Below, piece after piece: positions 39,707 through 48,192 of a DNA stretch of 64,000 bases (within the stretch, counting starts at the first letter, position 1; each line of letters opens with the position of its first letter). Below the pieces are notes generated by a model, which saw only the letters and a list, made by a program, of their open reading frames with translations, did no database searches and was not told where the DNA came from. Source of the stretch: Gloeomargarita sp. SRBZ-1_bins_9 (lineage in GTDB: Bacteria; Cyanobacteriota; Cyanobacteriia; Gloeomargaritales; Gloeomargaritaceae); contig JAUQVX010000002.1 in NCBI GenBank assembly GCA_039794565.1, positions 254,126 through 318,125 on the forward strand. Direction: 5' to 3'. The position numbers and the translations under genes were made by a program.

Positions 39707-41068
39707 ATGATATGTTTCTATGGTACTGCCTTGGCCGGGGCTTGGCTACTGGGGACGAGCTGGGCAGGGCAGCCCCAACCCCTGGCGACCGCCTCGGCCC
39801 GCCGCGAACAACTCCAGCGGGAACAGCAGCGGTTGCAACCGGCCCATTACGACCTGGACCGTTACCCCCTGACCGACGCCCAGGCCACCCACTGGCGCCG
39901 CCTGCTCTGGGCCACGGCTCTCCGGCAACCCCAACAGCCCTATGTCTGGCAGGCCCTGCAACGGTTGCTCGTCCGCGCCCAGACCAATCCCCCGACCCCC
40001 ACCGAGCAGGCCATCCTCACCCAGGCCCTGCAAGTTAGTCATCTATACTTCCAGCAACACCCCGCCAGCCGGCCTTACCTGCAACCGGGTCTGGAACAGG
40101 TGGTGCGCACCAGCCCCCATCCCCCCTGGGTGGCCCTGGCCGTAAATACCCTGGCCCGCCCGCTCCCCCTGCCCCAACGGCGAGGGCTGATTGACCAGGT
40201 CCGCCGGCGATTCCCTACGCCCCCTGATTTGCTGGCCCGGGTCCTTGAGGATTTGGAACAAGCGCCGCCGCCTTTGCCTCCTGTGGCCGACCTGCTGGCC
40301 TGGCAAGCCCATCCCCAGGAAATGCAGTTGTACGTTTTCTGCCATACCAACCGCTGGCGCCCCTGCCGGTTGTGGGTCAAAGACCAGCGGGGCGAGTTTT
40401 ACCGGGAAAACGGGCAAATATGGTCGCGACCCCTGCTGCTGCAATCGGTGTATGCCCTGGACTGGCCATTTACCTATGGACAAACGCCCCAGGGGTTGCA
40501 GCGGGTCGAGGGCATCACGCCGGGGCGCGACGGGGAATTGTTCCGGGCCTATGGGCAATTTCCCTTGGTAAAGCTGTTTTTGCCCTGGGAAACGGGGGTG
40601 CAGGCGTTTTTCCCAGAACAACCGGGGCCGTTTCGGGGTTCCCTGGCGGACTACCAAGCCCTTTTGCCCCCTAGCTGGCGGGACTATCACCCCCTGCACC
40701 AGAGTTACCACGCTGGGCGCTTGGGCCGGAATTTATTGCGCCTTCACGGCACGGGCGACGACCCGGCCCTGTTTGTGCGACCACCGGCAGGACAACACCC
40801 ATGGAATCCCGCCCTGGGATGCCTAACGGCCTTGGAACGCTACGGGCCGCAGGGGGAGTTGCTCCAGGCGGATATGCCGGCCATTCTGGAGGTGTTGAGC
40901 CAAGCCAGTGGCGGACGGATGACGGGTTACCTGCTGGTGGTGGACCTGCCGGAGGACCAGCCCTTAACGGGGGCGGCGGGAACAAGCTCGGTAAGGGGTT
41001 TCTGGGGTGTTGGGGAGCGCTGGCAGTTCACAAACTGGCTGCCCCAGGGGCCATCAATGCTAAAATGA
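39707..41068 (+). CDS. Exported protein with L,D-transpeptidase-like motif
   Basis: A 453-residue protein with a signal peptide ([18 protein letters not shown]) when started at ATG 39707; an upstream ATG 39692 overlaps the ndhL start. Residues 30-210 are helical and rich in Gln, Pro and Leu ([20 protein letters not shown]). The C-terminal half holds [14 protein letters not shown], and then [14 protein letters not shown]. The spacing of HGT and GC resembles the HG...S/TxGC active site of YkuD L,D-transpeptidases, and [20 protein letters not shown] may belong to the same domain. This would place it in peptidoglycan cross-linking or editing. The match is partial and unconfirmed. Confidence 0.6.
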   Translation: MICFYGTALAGAWLLGTSWAGQPQPLATASARREQLQREQQRLQPAHYDLDRYPLTDAQATHWRRLLWATALRQPQQPYVWQALQRLLVRAQTNPPTPTEQAILTQALQVSHLYFQQHPASRPYLQPGLEQVVRTSPHPPWVALAVNTLARPLPLPQRRGLIDQVRRRFPTPPDLLARVLEDLEQAPPPLPPVADLLAWQAHPQEMQLYVFCHTNRWRPCRLWVKDQRGEFYRENGQIWSRPLLLQSVYALDWPFTYGQTPQGLQRVEGITPGRDGELFRAYGQFPLVKLFLPWETGVQAFFPEQPGPFRGSLADYQALLPPSWRDYHPLHQSYHAGRLGRNLLRLHGTGDDPALFVRPPAGQHPWNPALGCLTALERYGPQGELLQADMPAILEVLSQASGGRMTGYLLVVDLPEDQPLTGAAGTSSVRGFWGVGERWQFTNWLPQGPSMLK

Positions 41069-41345
41069 CACCAGAATGGACTGGGAATCGAAGAGTCACG
41101 ATGGCGTGGTTGTTTTGGACGCAGTCCCAATCAGTGTTAGGGGGTGGAAATTGATGCGATAGATGGGCTTGCCATAGCAGCCTGAGCTATACATCCTTTA
41201 AATTTTTTGAGAAATTATCAACTGCGATGGCTTGAGCTGCAGGGTATTTGGGGGTTCGGATTTGCCTTTTCGGCTGTCCATCACCGGACACCAAGGATAC
41301 CCAAGCAGCTGAGAAATGTTTAGGTTTATCGGGGAGGAATAGTTT
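41069..41345. other. 277-base gap upstream of the tandem EamA genes
   Basis: No gene or RNA family was recognised. The segment 41195-41225 is markedly AT-rich (TTTAAATTTTTTGAG) and may be a promoter region. A short inverted repeat (ATAGC/GCTAT) lies near 41175-41191. There is no terminator with a T-run for the upstream gene apart from that AT-rich stretch. GGGGAGG (41331-41337) precedes the ATG at 41346 by about eight bases and is a reasonable ribosome-binding site. Confidence 0.4.
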
Positions 41346-42215
41346 ATGGTGTGGCAGGGCGCCTGGGCGGCGTTGTTAGATGCGTCGTTGGTGGCTTTTG
41401 TGTCGCAAATCTACGCGATGCTGACGAAGGTTTTGGGGCCGCTGACTTTGAATTGGTTAGAGGGTGTGATGGCCCTGGGGATGTTGCTCCTGACGTTAGG
41501 GCTGCAACGGGAACCCTGGCCGGCGGTAGCCCCGGATACGTGACTGGCTTTGGCCTTAAGCGGCATCCTGGGGATTGGTATCGGTGATACGGCTTTTTTG
41601 CAGGCGCTGCCTACCCTGGGGGTGTCCCAAACCCTGGTGATGGATAAACTGTCGCCGGTGGTAGTGACGCTGCTGGCCTGGTGGACGCTGGGGGAACGGT
41701 TGCAGCCGATGCAACTGCTGGGGATGGCCTTGACGGTGCTCGGGGTCATCCTGGCGGTGACAGAACCCCTGACGATGGGGGGGAAACGGCGGCGTTTCTG
41801 GCAGGGGTTGGCCTGGGGTAGCCTGTATGCTCTGGCCCAGGGGGCAAGTGTGGTGTTGGCGCGGGCGGCTCTGGCAGGGTCGGACATCAGTCCTCGGTGG
41901 AGCGCCACCATCAGCTTGACAGCGGGGTTGCTGGTCCTAAGCTGGGGGTTGCGCCGGAACGCCTGGGACATCCGACGCCTGCCGCTGAAATGGTTACCGG
42001 TGATTGCGATGACCGCTTTTTTGAGTACTTATCTGGGGTTATGGCTCCAACAGTTGGCCTTGAAATGGATGCCGGCGGGGATTGCCCAGACCCTCAGCAG
42101 CACCAGTCCCCTGTTTGGCCTGTTGTGGGCTTGGGCTGGTGGGGAACCGGTCAGCCGCCGGTCTTGGCTGGGGGTGGCTTTGGCCCTGGTGGGCTGTAGC
42201 TTGGTTTTGCCGTAA
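41346..42215 (+). pseudogene. EamA/DMT family transporter interrupted by an in-frame TGA
   Basis: A continuous frame from ATG 41346 to TAA 42215 aligns along its whole length with the next gene, but TGA at 41541-41543 breaks it after 65 codons. The paralogue reads ESWPVLSWETWLGLALSG here, while this copy reads EPWPAVAPDT-stop-LALALSG, so TGG (Trp) has become TGA by a single base change. Downstream the frame is intact and well conserved (ILGIGIGDTAFLQALPTLG, GIAQTLSSTSPLFGLLWAWA), which suggests recent inactivation, translation restart at 41550, readthrough or a sequence error. Ten-helix EamA proteins export metabolites. Roughly half its residues match the paralogue by eye. Confidence 0.85.
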
Positions 42216-42307
42216 TCCCTTGCCTTGCTAACCCAGACCTGGGAGAGGCCTGATTTCCTGTTGTTTACAATCGTTTACAGTTGGGGTGAATTGGGTTCGG
42301 GGGGTTG

Positions 42308-43198
42308 GTGGTGCTCTGGCGGGGTGAGTGGGCAGCGCTGGCGGCGGCATTTTTATGGGCGGCTATGTCCCGAGTGTACGCCGGCTGGGGAAAGGTCTTT
42401 GCGCCCCTGTTGCTGAATTGGCTCAAGGGGGTGATGGCCCTGGGGATGTTTGTCCTCACCCTGGCGCTGCGGGGAGAATCCTGGCCGGTGTTGTCCTGGG
42501 AAACCTGGTTGGGGTTGGCCCTGAGTGGCGTTTTGGGGATTGGCATCGGGGATACGGCCTTTTTCGCCGCCTTGAACTCCCTGGGGGTGCAGCGGACGTT
42601 GCTGATGGATACTTTGTCGCCGGTGCTGGTGACGCTGGTGGCCTGGTTGGTGCTGGGGGAAGGGGTGCGACCGCTCCAGTTGGGGGGGATCGGCTTGACG
42701 GTGACGGGGGTGGCCCTGGTGGTGACGGAGCGGCCCGTAACGGTGCGGGAGCGGTTTCACCTGTGGCCGGGGTTGGCTTGGGGGCTGTTGTTTTCCTTGT
42801 CCCAGGCGCTGGGGGTGGTGCTGTCCCGCTGGGCGTTGGCGGCTTCCCCGGTGACCCCCCTGTGGAGTACGACGGTCCGCCTGGCGGCCGGGGTGGCGGT
42901 GCTGAGCCTGGGGGTACGGCGACCGGTGTGCGCCCGGGGCTGGTGGGCCATTCGCAAACGACCGGCCTGGTTACTCAGCATCGGGGGCACGGCTTTTTTG
43001 AGTACCTATGCGGGCATCTGGCTGCAACAGACGGCTCTGAAGTGGGCGCCGGCGGGGATTGTCCAGACCCTGAGTAGTACCAGTCCCCTATTTGCCCTGT
43101 TGCTGGCCTGGGTCTGGGGGGAACGGGTTAGCTACCGCTCCTGGCTGGGGGTGGCCTTGGCGATTAGCGGTTGCGCGTGGTTGTTTCAGGGGGCCTAG
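42308..43198 (+). CDS. EamA/DMT family transporter
   Basis: A 296-residue inner-membrane protein with about ten transmembrane helices in two EamA repeats. Repeat 1 has LNWLKGVMALGMFVLTLALR, GVLGIGIGDTAFFAALNSLG and LSPVLVTLVAWLVLGEG; repeat 2 has AFLSTYAGIWLQQTALKWAP and QTLSSTSPLFALLLAWVWGE. EamA proteins are drug/metabolite exporters of broad specificity; the substrate is unknown. The start is uncertain: GTG 42308 is given; TTG 42305 and GTG 42311 are alternatives. It is a tandem duplicate of the interrupted gene just upstream. Its TAG interlocks with the stop of the kinase gene. Confidence 0.9.
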   Translation: MVLWRGEWAALAAAFLWAAMSRVYAGWGKVFAPLLLNWLKGVMALGMFVLTLALRGESWPVLSWETWLGLALSGVLGIGIGDTAFFAALNSLGVQRTLLMDTLSPVLVTLVAWLVLGEGVRPLQLGGIGLTVTGVALVVTERPVTVRERFHLWPGLAWGLLFSLSQALGVVLSRWALAASPVTPLWSTTVRLAAGVAVLSLGVRRPVCARGWWAIRKRPAWLLSIGGTAFLSTYAGIWLQQTALKWAPAGIVQTLSSTSPLFALLLAWVWGERVSYRSWLGVALAISGCAWLFQGA

Positions 43199-44730
43199 GA
43201 CAATTGCACCTGCTGGGACAGCCGCGCCAGGATTTGGGGTTTGAGGCGCTCGTACTCCCGCCGCAGCAGTTCCTTGCTCAGGTCAGGGGCCGGGGCCAAG
43301 CGGGACAGTTGCCCTTGGTCGGCCCAGTCTTGCAATAAGGGGCGTTGGGCCGGAGCAATGGCCACCTCCAGGCGATGGCGAAACTTACTCGGATCCTCCA
43401 GGCTGAACAGCAGCAGGTAATAATGCCCGATTTCCGCCAGACAGCGACAGATTTCTTGACCCTCTGGCCGGTGCAAATCCAGGTAGCAGGGCAGCCAGCG
43501 GGGGTCTTGATTCACCTGGTACAGGGCCGTAATCCACAACACCATCGGGTGGGGCGCTGGCGTAAAGATGAACTGGTTATAGCAGCGATTCAACACCCGT
43601 TGGTTGATTTCCGCCTCTGGCAGCATCGCCCAAAGACTGGGAATGTAGGACGACCCCACCGGAATGCGCCTGGGAAAAACGATTTTTTGGATGGGTTTGT
43701 CCTTGGGCCAACTCAGGAGTTCCCAGGCCTCGGCAGACCGCTCTAGACTGGGGCCAGTGGCCACCTGGGGATGGTAGGTGTGGTCGTGGGCTAGGCCACC
43801 GGTAGGTATGACCGGCGTTGGCGGTCGCAGGCTTTGTTCCACCCGCTCCAGGGCCTGGATCACCTCCCCCATATGGGTGGGACGGTCGCGGGGGTCCTTG
43901 GCCAGGCAATGGTAGATCAGGCGTTCCAGTTCCGGGTTCTTGGGCAATTTGGGGTTGATGGCCTGTAGCGACGGCGGCGCTTGCAGGTGGTGGGCGCGGT
44001 ACCAGGCGCCAATGGATTCAACGGGGGCTTGGATCGGCACTTGCCCCGTGAGCATTTCAAACATCATCACCCCAAAGCTGTAAATATCCGAGCGCTGGTC
44101 CAGACTGCGGCCTTCGAGTTGCTCTGGGGAACAGTAGGCCAGGGTGCCGGTAAAGTGGGAGGTTTGATTGCTCTCCGGGTTCTCGTTGATAAATTTGGCA
44201 ATCCCGAAATCCAGGATTTTGGCCAGCATCCCCAGCCCCGGGTCCCGCACCACAAAGATATTGCTGGGTTTGATGTCCCGGTGAATCACACTCCAGACCT
44301 GGCCGTCCACCTCGATCCCCTGGTGCGCCGCCTGCAACCCCCGGGCGATCTGCTGGGCCAAAGGCAGGAACTGCTCCAGGGGCAAGGGCTGCACGTCAAT
44401 CATTTCCCGCAGGCTTTCCCCCTGGAGGTACTCCATCACGTAAAAGGGCAATTCGCTCTCCTCGTCCACCCCGTAGTCCGTCACCCGCACAATGTGAATG
44501 CTTTTGTTGCCGAGCAGGGCGCAGGCCCGGGCTTCGCTGGCAAAGCGTTGTTGACTTTTTTCATCCAGCAACGTGTGGGACAGGAATTTCACCGCCACCG
44601 GCACGCCCCCCAACACCGTATCGGCCGCCTGGTACACCTTGCCCATACTGCCCCGGCCCACGATGGCTTGTAACTTGTAACGTTTTGCCAAGAGACGACC
44701 AATCCAGGGGTCTTGCCCCTTAGTACTCAT
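43195..44730 (-). CDS. Serine/threonine protein kinase
   Basis: A 511-residue soluble Hanks-type kinase. The kinase domain (about 15-285) has the Gly loop VGRGSMGKVYQAAD, the catalytic Lys in VAVKFL, VIHRDIKPSNIF (HRD, about 149), ILDFGIAKF (DFG, about 173), GTLAYCSPEQLEG and SDIYSFGVMMFEMLTG, so it should be active. The remaining 220 residues have no transmembrane helix and form a separate domain of unknown type (SLWAMLPEAEINQRVLNRCY, WITALYQVNQDPRWLPCYLD). It is the last gene of a minus-strand run with an FHA protein, a natural phosphothreonine reader and a plausible substrate or partner. Confidence 0.93.
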   Translation of the reverse strand: MSTKGQDPWIGRLLAKRYKLQAIVGRGSMGKVYQAADTVLGGVPVAVKFLSHTLLDEKSQQRFASEARACALLGNKSIHIVRVTDYGVDEESELPFYVMEYLQGESLREMIDVQPLPLEQFLPLAQQIARGLQAAHQGIEVDGQVWSVIHRDIKPSNIFVVRDPGLGMLAKILDFGIAKFINENPESNQTSHFTGTLAYCSPEQLEGRSLDQRSDIYSFGVMMFEMLTGQVPIQAPVESIGAWYRAHHLQAPPSLQAINPKLPKNPELERLIYHCLAKDPRDRPTHMGEVIQALERVEQSLRPPTPVIPTGGLAHDHTYHPQVATGPSLERSAEAWELLSWPKDKPIQKIVFPRRIPVGSSYIPSLWAMLPEAEINQRVLNRCYNQFIFTPAPHPMVLWITALYQVNQDPRWLPCYLDLHRPEGQEICRCLAEIGHYYLLLFSLEDPSKFRHRLEVAIAPAQRPLLQDWADQGQLSRLAPAPDLSKELLRREYERLKPQILARLSQQVQLS

Positions 44731-44787
44731 CCCCCCATCCCCTCCACCGATGCCCCATGCTTTCCTCCCCCGGCTATCATTCCTATC

Positions 44788-45798
44788 CTACACAAACCCC
44801 TGTTCCGGCATCGAGGTTTGCTGACAGGTGGGCGTCTCCGCCAAACCGTAATTGTAGAGAAACGTGCGCAAGCGGTCATAGCGGCTCCCCCACACCTGAA
44901 CCGGCGGCGCCTGCGGTTGGAGCTGTACCGGAACCGGCTCGAGCCAATCTGCTAAATCCACCCGCTGTAGATGTTGATAGGTCATTTCCCCTACCAGCAC
45001 GTCGTAGCCCGCCGTTTTGGTCGCCGCTTCCAGGGCAAAGGCAGCGCTGACCGTCTGGCCGAGGGCCACATACTCCGTTTGCTGGGGCGATCCACCGGGC
45101 GCTACCAGAGCATAACCCGTATTGACCCCCGTCCCCAATTGCAGGGGAAACGGTAGCAAGTACTGCAAATGCAAGTTACTGGTCCCGCGGTAGAGACTCC
45201 AGAAGGCCCGCAGGATGCGCAACCAATCGGCAGCTGCTGGTTCCTTGGGGGAGTGGAACCAAGCTACCATCACCCCCCTTTCCGTGTACTGGCTGACTTG
45301 GGCGCCATAGCGCTGGGTGATTTCCCCCACCTGCCGGAACCAGGTCCCCATCACCTGGGCCACCTGTTGGTCGGGTGCCTGTTTCTCCAGCATAGCCCCG
45401 TTCCGCAGATGCAGGACCACCGCCGTCATCAAACAGCGGGTTTTGATAGCCGACGTGGTGGGGGCATCACCGCCAGCCAGTCCGCCAGAGGCCAAGAGCA
45501 ACTGCATCCGCACCTGGCCAAAGACCATTTCGTCCCGCTCCCGTAGCCGCACCGGCAGAGTCACCCGCCGCCCGTTGACAAACGTACCATTGCGACTGCC
45601 CAGGTCCACGACATAGAACGCCTCGTTGTTCCGCCGTTGGATCAGGGCATGCAGGCGGGATACCCAAGGACTGTCGAGGATAATGGCCGCCTGATTGCTC
45701 CGCCCCACCAGCCAGGTGCCGTTGCCAATCAGGACATAGCGTTCTTCCGGTTGCCCCGACGACCCCAACCGCACCAGGTAAGCCGTTGCTGGTAACAC
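44788..45798 (-). CDS. FHA domain protein with degenerate class III nucleotide cyclase domain
   Basis: A 336-residue protein. The FHA domain (about 15-105) has TWLVGRSNQAAIIL, SRLHALIQRR and VVDLGSRNGTFVNGRRV, the phosphothreonine-binding residues Arg, Ser and Asn. The C-terminal part (about 115-310) follows the class III adenylate/guanylate cyclase layout, but the metal Asp positions are lost: VVLHLRNG where a DIAGFT-like motif is expected and YTERGVMVAWF where GDG is expected. The transition-state Asn/Arg region reads ALGQTVSAAFALEAATK. It is thus probably a nucleotide-binding or scaffold module and not an active cyclase. It sits between the 3D-domain gene and the kinase gene. Confidence 0.85.
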   Translation of the reverse strand: MLPATAYLVRLGSSGQPEERYVLIGNGTWLVGRSNQAAIILDSPWVSRLHALIQRRNNEAFYVVDLGSRNGTFVNGRRVTLPVRLRERDEMVFGQVRMQLLLASGGLAGGDAPTTSAIKTRCLMTAVVLHLRNGAMLEKQAPDQQVAQVMGTWFRQVGEITQRYGAQVSQYTERGVMVAWFHSPKEPAAADWLRILRAFWSLYRGTSNLHLQYLLPFPLQLGTGVNTGYALVAPGGSPQQTEYVALGQTVSAAFALEAATKTAGYDVLVGEMTYQHLQRVDLADWLEPVPVQLQPQAPPVQVWGSRYDRLRTFLYNYGLAETPTCQQTSMPEQGFV

Positions 45799-45827
45799 CT
45801 AACCCCCAGGGAAACGCTAGCTCTATC

Positions 45828-46940
45828 TTAGTCCCGGTGATACTTGACCAACACATAGGCCGTGGCGTACTCCGGCAGGCGGCGGTTGTAGGCCCAAAAT
45901 TCCTGGCGACTGGCAAAAATCCCGGCCAAATAGTCCAACTGGGCCAAATTGGCAGAAAACGCTCCCCCCGTGTCGGCGATCACCCCCAGCAACCACTGGC
46001 CCGGCCCCCGTTCCAACAGCACCACCCGGCCCAGCCCCACATTCCACACATCCCCGGCCAAGGTTACCCCCGGTTGAATTTCGATCTTGTTCTCGATGGT
46101 TTGGCCGTAGCCGCGCATGGCCGTCACCTCCTGGAAATACCAATAGCGCTGCTGCTTCTCAGGGGAAACACCGGGGACAAAAGGAAGGCCATTGTGGCGG
46201 TCCACGTTGAAATAGGCCGTTGTGCCGTCGGGAAACTCCACCAGGATGGTTCCCTGGAGCAAGGCTTCCTCCAGCCCCGCCCGCGTCAGATACACCAGGG
46301 GCGTCACCTTGTGGGCATCGGGACGACCCGGGGCCAAAGCACCCGCCAGGACCTCCTGTTTGGTGTACTGCTGATGGAAGTCATCCGTGCGCCACTCCGG
46401 GCGAATCTGGTACAGGGCGTAGCGATAATCCCCCTCCGGTTGCCGGCGACCCCGATGGCGAAACACCCCATACTTGGTCAACCGCAATTGCGACCCCAAC
46501 CCCTCCGCTGGACGATAGGCCCGCCAATGCCAGGCTCGGAAATGCCGACGCAAAAAATCGGGATTTTGTAAACGCAGGGGTCGCGCCTGGGTGAGGTCCT
46601 CCAGCAGCACATCAATTAAAAAATTCAGGGTTTGCGTCACCTCCTCGACTTGCACCCCCAAGGCCCCCAACAGACCCGGCCGTTGGACAACTGTATCCTG
46701 CGCCCCGTATTTCCGGAAATAGCGGCGGGTGTTGATCAACACGATCAGCAGGGCATGGGGGTCAAAACTCACCGTTCCCTTCGGCAGGGGTCGCTCCTGA
46801 AAGACCTGGTGCGGTTGTACGGGATAACGGGCCTGCCCAAACTCATCCACCACCATATACAGACCGGTCGCCGCCCCCGGTTGATGCACCATCAACGTCA
46901 GCGCCAGCGCCGTCCATCCTCCCCACCCACAACGCCCCAT
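45828..46940 (-). CDS. Exported 3D-domain protein
   Basis: A 370-residue protein with a signal peptide (WGGWTALALTLMVHQPGAAT). A large N-terminal region (30-270) of unknown type contains FDPHALLIVLINTRRYFRK. The C-terminal 90 residues carry the 3D pattern: the three Asp in LAGDVWNVGLGRVV, VIADTGGAFSA and LAQLDYLAGIF, as in MltA-like lytic transglycosylases. A role in cell-wall turnover is therefore plausible, but it lacks an obvious MltA catalytic domain. It is the first gene of the run that continues with the FHA protein and the kinase, 29 bases apart, suggesting a cell-wall signalling group. Confidence 0.66.
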   Translation of the reverse strand: MGRCGWGGWTALALTLMVHQPGAATGLYMVVDEFGQARYPVQPHQVFQERPLPKGTVSFDPHALLIVLINTRRYFRKYGAQDTVVQRPGLLGALGVQVEEVTQTLNFLIDVLLEDLTQARPLRLQNPDFLRRHFRAWHWRAYRPAEGLGSQLRLTKYGVFRHRGRRQPEGDYRYALYQIRPEWRTDDFHQQYTKQEVLAGALAPGRPDAHKVTPLVYLTRAGLEEALLQGTILVEFPDGTTAYFNVDRHNGLPFVPGVSPEKQQRYWYFQEVTAMRGYGQTIENKIEIQPGVTLAGDVWNVGLGRVVLLERGPGQWLLGVIADTGGAFSANLAQLDYLAGIFASRQEFWAYNRRLPEYATAYVLVKYHRD

Positions 46941-47048
46941 GCGTTTGACCGACCCCCTGCCCTAGAATCGAAATGGATTTTATTGTACGCCATCCCCACG
47001 AATCATAGACATTTGGGGTTGCGCCTGCTAAACTGCCAGCACTGGGCT

Positions 47049-47471
47049 ATGTCAGAAACGATGGCGTCTCCTCCGCTCCCCACCATCCCGCGAGCCGTGG
47101 CCGAGGTGGTGCCGCTGCTGGTGCGTTACCGCTACGAAGCCGACGAGGCGCAAGCCACAGCGCGGGTGCAGGCCTGGGCCAAAACCTATCCAGTCGAATG
47201 GCTCCGACCGGCGGTGGTGGAAACCCTCTACCAGGCCCGTTACAAAAGCATTTCCGTCGAGCAGGTGTTGAACCTCTGGCAGCGGCAGGGACGACCCCAT
47301 CTCCACTACTCCGGTGATTTTGAACGACTGGTCAGTCGCCCGAGTCCCCCTTCCCCCTACCCATCTCCGCCGCGTCTGGGACAACGTCCCTGGCTTCCCC
47401 CGGCGGTCACTGAACCCCAATATCAAAAGCTGCGGACCCTGGCGACAGCCCAACCCCTGTTGGAATCCTGA
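47049..47471 (+). CDS. Conserved hypothetical protein
   Basis: A 140-residue soluble protein. The N-terminal half is helical: VRYRYEADEAQATARVQAWA, WLRPAVVETLYQARYKSISV and EQVLNLWQRQGRPHLHYSGD, then FERLV. The C-terminal half is Pro/Ser-rich (SRPSPPSPYPSPPRLG) and likely disordered. The helical part matches a conserved cyanobacterial family of unknown function as far as I can recall. ATG 47049 is the start used; the frame is open further upstream, but the sequence there is low in structure and lies within the gap. Its stop TGA overlaps the ATG of the HAD gene (TGATG at 47469-47473). Confidence 0.7.
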   Translation: MSETMASPPLPTIPRAVAEVVPLLVRYRYEADEAQATARVQAWAKTYPVEWLRPAVVETLYQARYKSISVEQVLNLWQRQGRPHLHYSGDFERLVSRPSPPSPYPSPPRLGQRPWLPPAVTEPQYQKLRTLATAQPLLES

Positions 47472-48169
47472 TGGAACGACCGGGCGCGATTTTTCTGGAT
47501 GCGGTGGGGACCCTATTCGGCGTGCGGGGGTCGGTGGGCCAGGTTTACAGCGCCTGCGCCGCCCAAATTGGTGTACAGGTGTCCCCAGAACGACTCCAGC
47601 GGGCCTTTGTGCAGGTGTTTACCCAGGCTCCCCCCCTGGCCTTCCCCACCCTACCGGCGACGGCCATTCCCCAGGCAGAGTATGACTACTGGTACCGGAT
47701 TACGGAGCAGACCTTTGCCTTAGCGGGGGGCTTGGCGCAAATTCCCGACTTTGCCGCCTTTTTTCCCCGGGTGTACGCCACCTTTGCCACCGCCGACCCC
47801 TGGGAGCTCTACCCCGATGTTGTGCCGGCGTTGCAGGCTTGGCAGGCCCAGGGTATTCCGGTGGGAGTGATCTCTAACTTTGATAGCCGCCTGTACCGGG
47901 TGTTAGAGGCCTTGGGTTTGGCATCTTGGGTGCAAACGGTGACCATCTCCAGCCAGGTGGGGGCAGCCAAGCCGGCGGCACAGATTTTCCAAGCTGCCTG
48001 GCAGGCCCAGGGTCAACCGCAACCTCCCCTATGGCATATCGGCGACAGTTGGGAGGCAGACGTACTTGGAGCCCGCTCGGTGGGCTGGCGGGGGATTCAT
48101 CTTTGCCGCCAGGGTCCCTCCCCCGGGGCGGATGCCATACGGTGCTTGACGGATTTAATCGAGCAGTAG
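47471..48169 (+). CDS. HAD-superfamily hydrolase, subfamily IA
   Basis: A 232-residue haloacid dehalogenase-like phosphatase. Motif I is AIFLDAVGTLFGVRGSVG (Asp nucleophile; the second Asp is replaced by Val in DAVGT, as in several IA members). The helical cap spans about 20-100. Motif II is IPVGVISNFDSRLYRVLEAL, motif III lies in SSQVGAAKPAAQIF with its Lys, and motif IV is HIGDSWEADVLGARSVGWRG. It is a small-molecule phosphatase or phosphonatase-like enzyme of unknown substrate. It is coupled to the upstream hypothetical gene by a one-base overlap. Confidence 0.9.
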   Translation: MERPGAIFLDAVGTLFGVRGSVGQVYSACAAQIGVQVSPERLQRAFVQVFTQAPPLAFPTLPATAIPQAEYDYWYRITEQTFALAGGLAQIPDFAAFFPRVYATFATADPWELYPDVVPALQAWQAQGIPVGVISNFDSRLYRVLEALGLASWVQTVTISSQVGAAKPAAQIFQAAWQAQGQPQPPLWHIGDSWEADVLGARSVGWRGIHLCRQGPSPGADAIRCLTDLIEQ

Positions 48170-48192
48170 GCCACAACCCCCAGCGGGACGCC

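Noticed and set aside
41541-41549. Calling the two EamA halves as separate genes
   Set aside because: The two parts share one frame with only one stop between them and together align with the full-length paralogue; a nonsense change in one gene is simpler.
45786-46571. Plus-strand open frame of 261 codons opposite the 3D-domain gene
   Set aside because: No start signal or family motif, overlapping the better-supported minus-strand exported protein completely.
46632-47048. Upstream extension of the 47.0 kb hypothetical gene
   Set aside because: The frame is open into the opposite-strand 3D gene, but that part is His/Arg/Pro-rich and has no ribosome-binding site; ATG 47049 is the better start.
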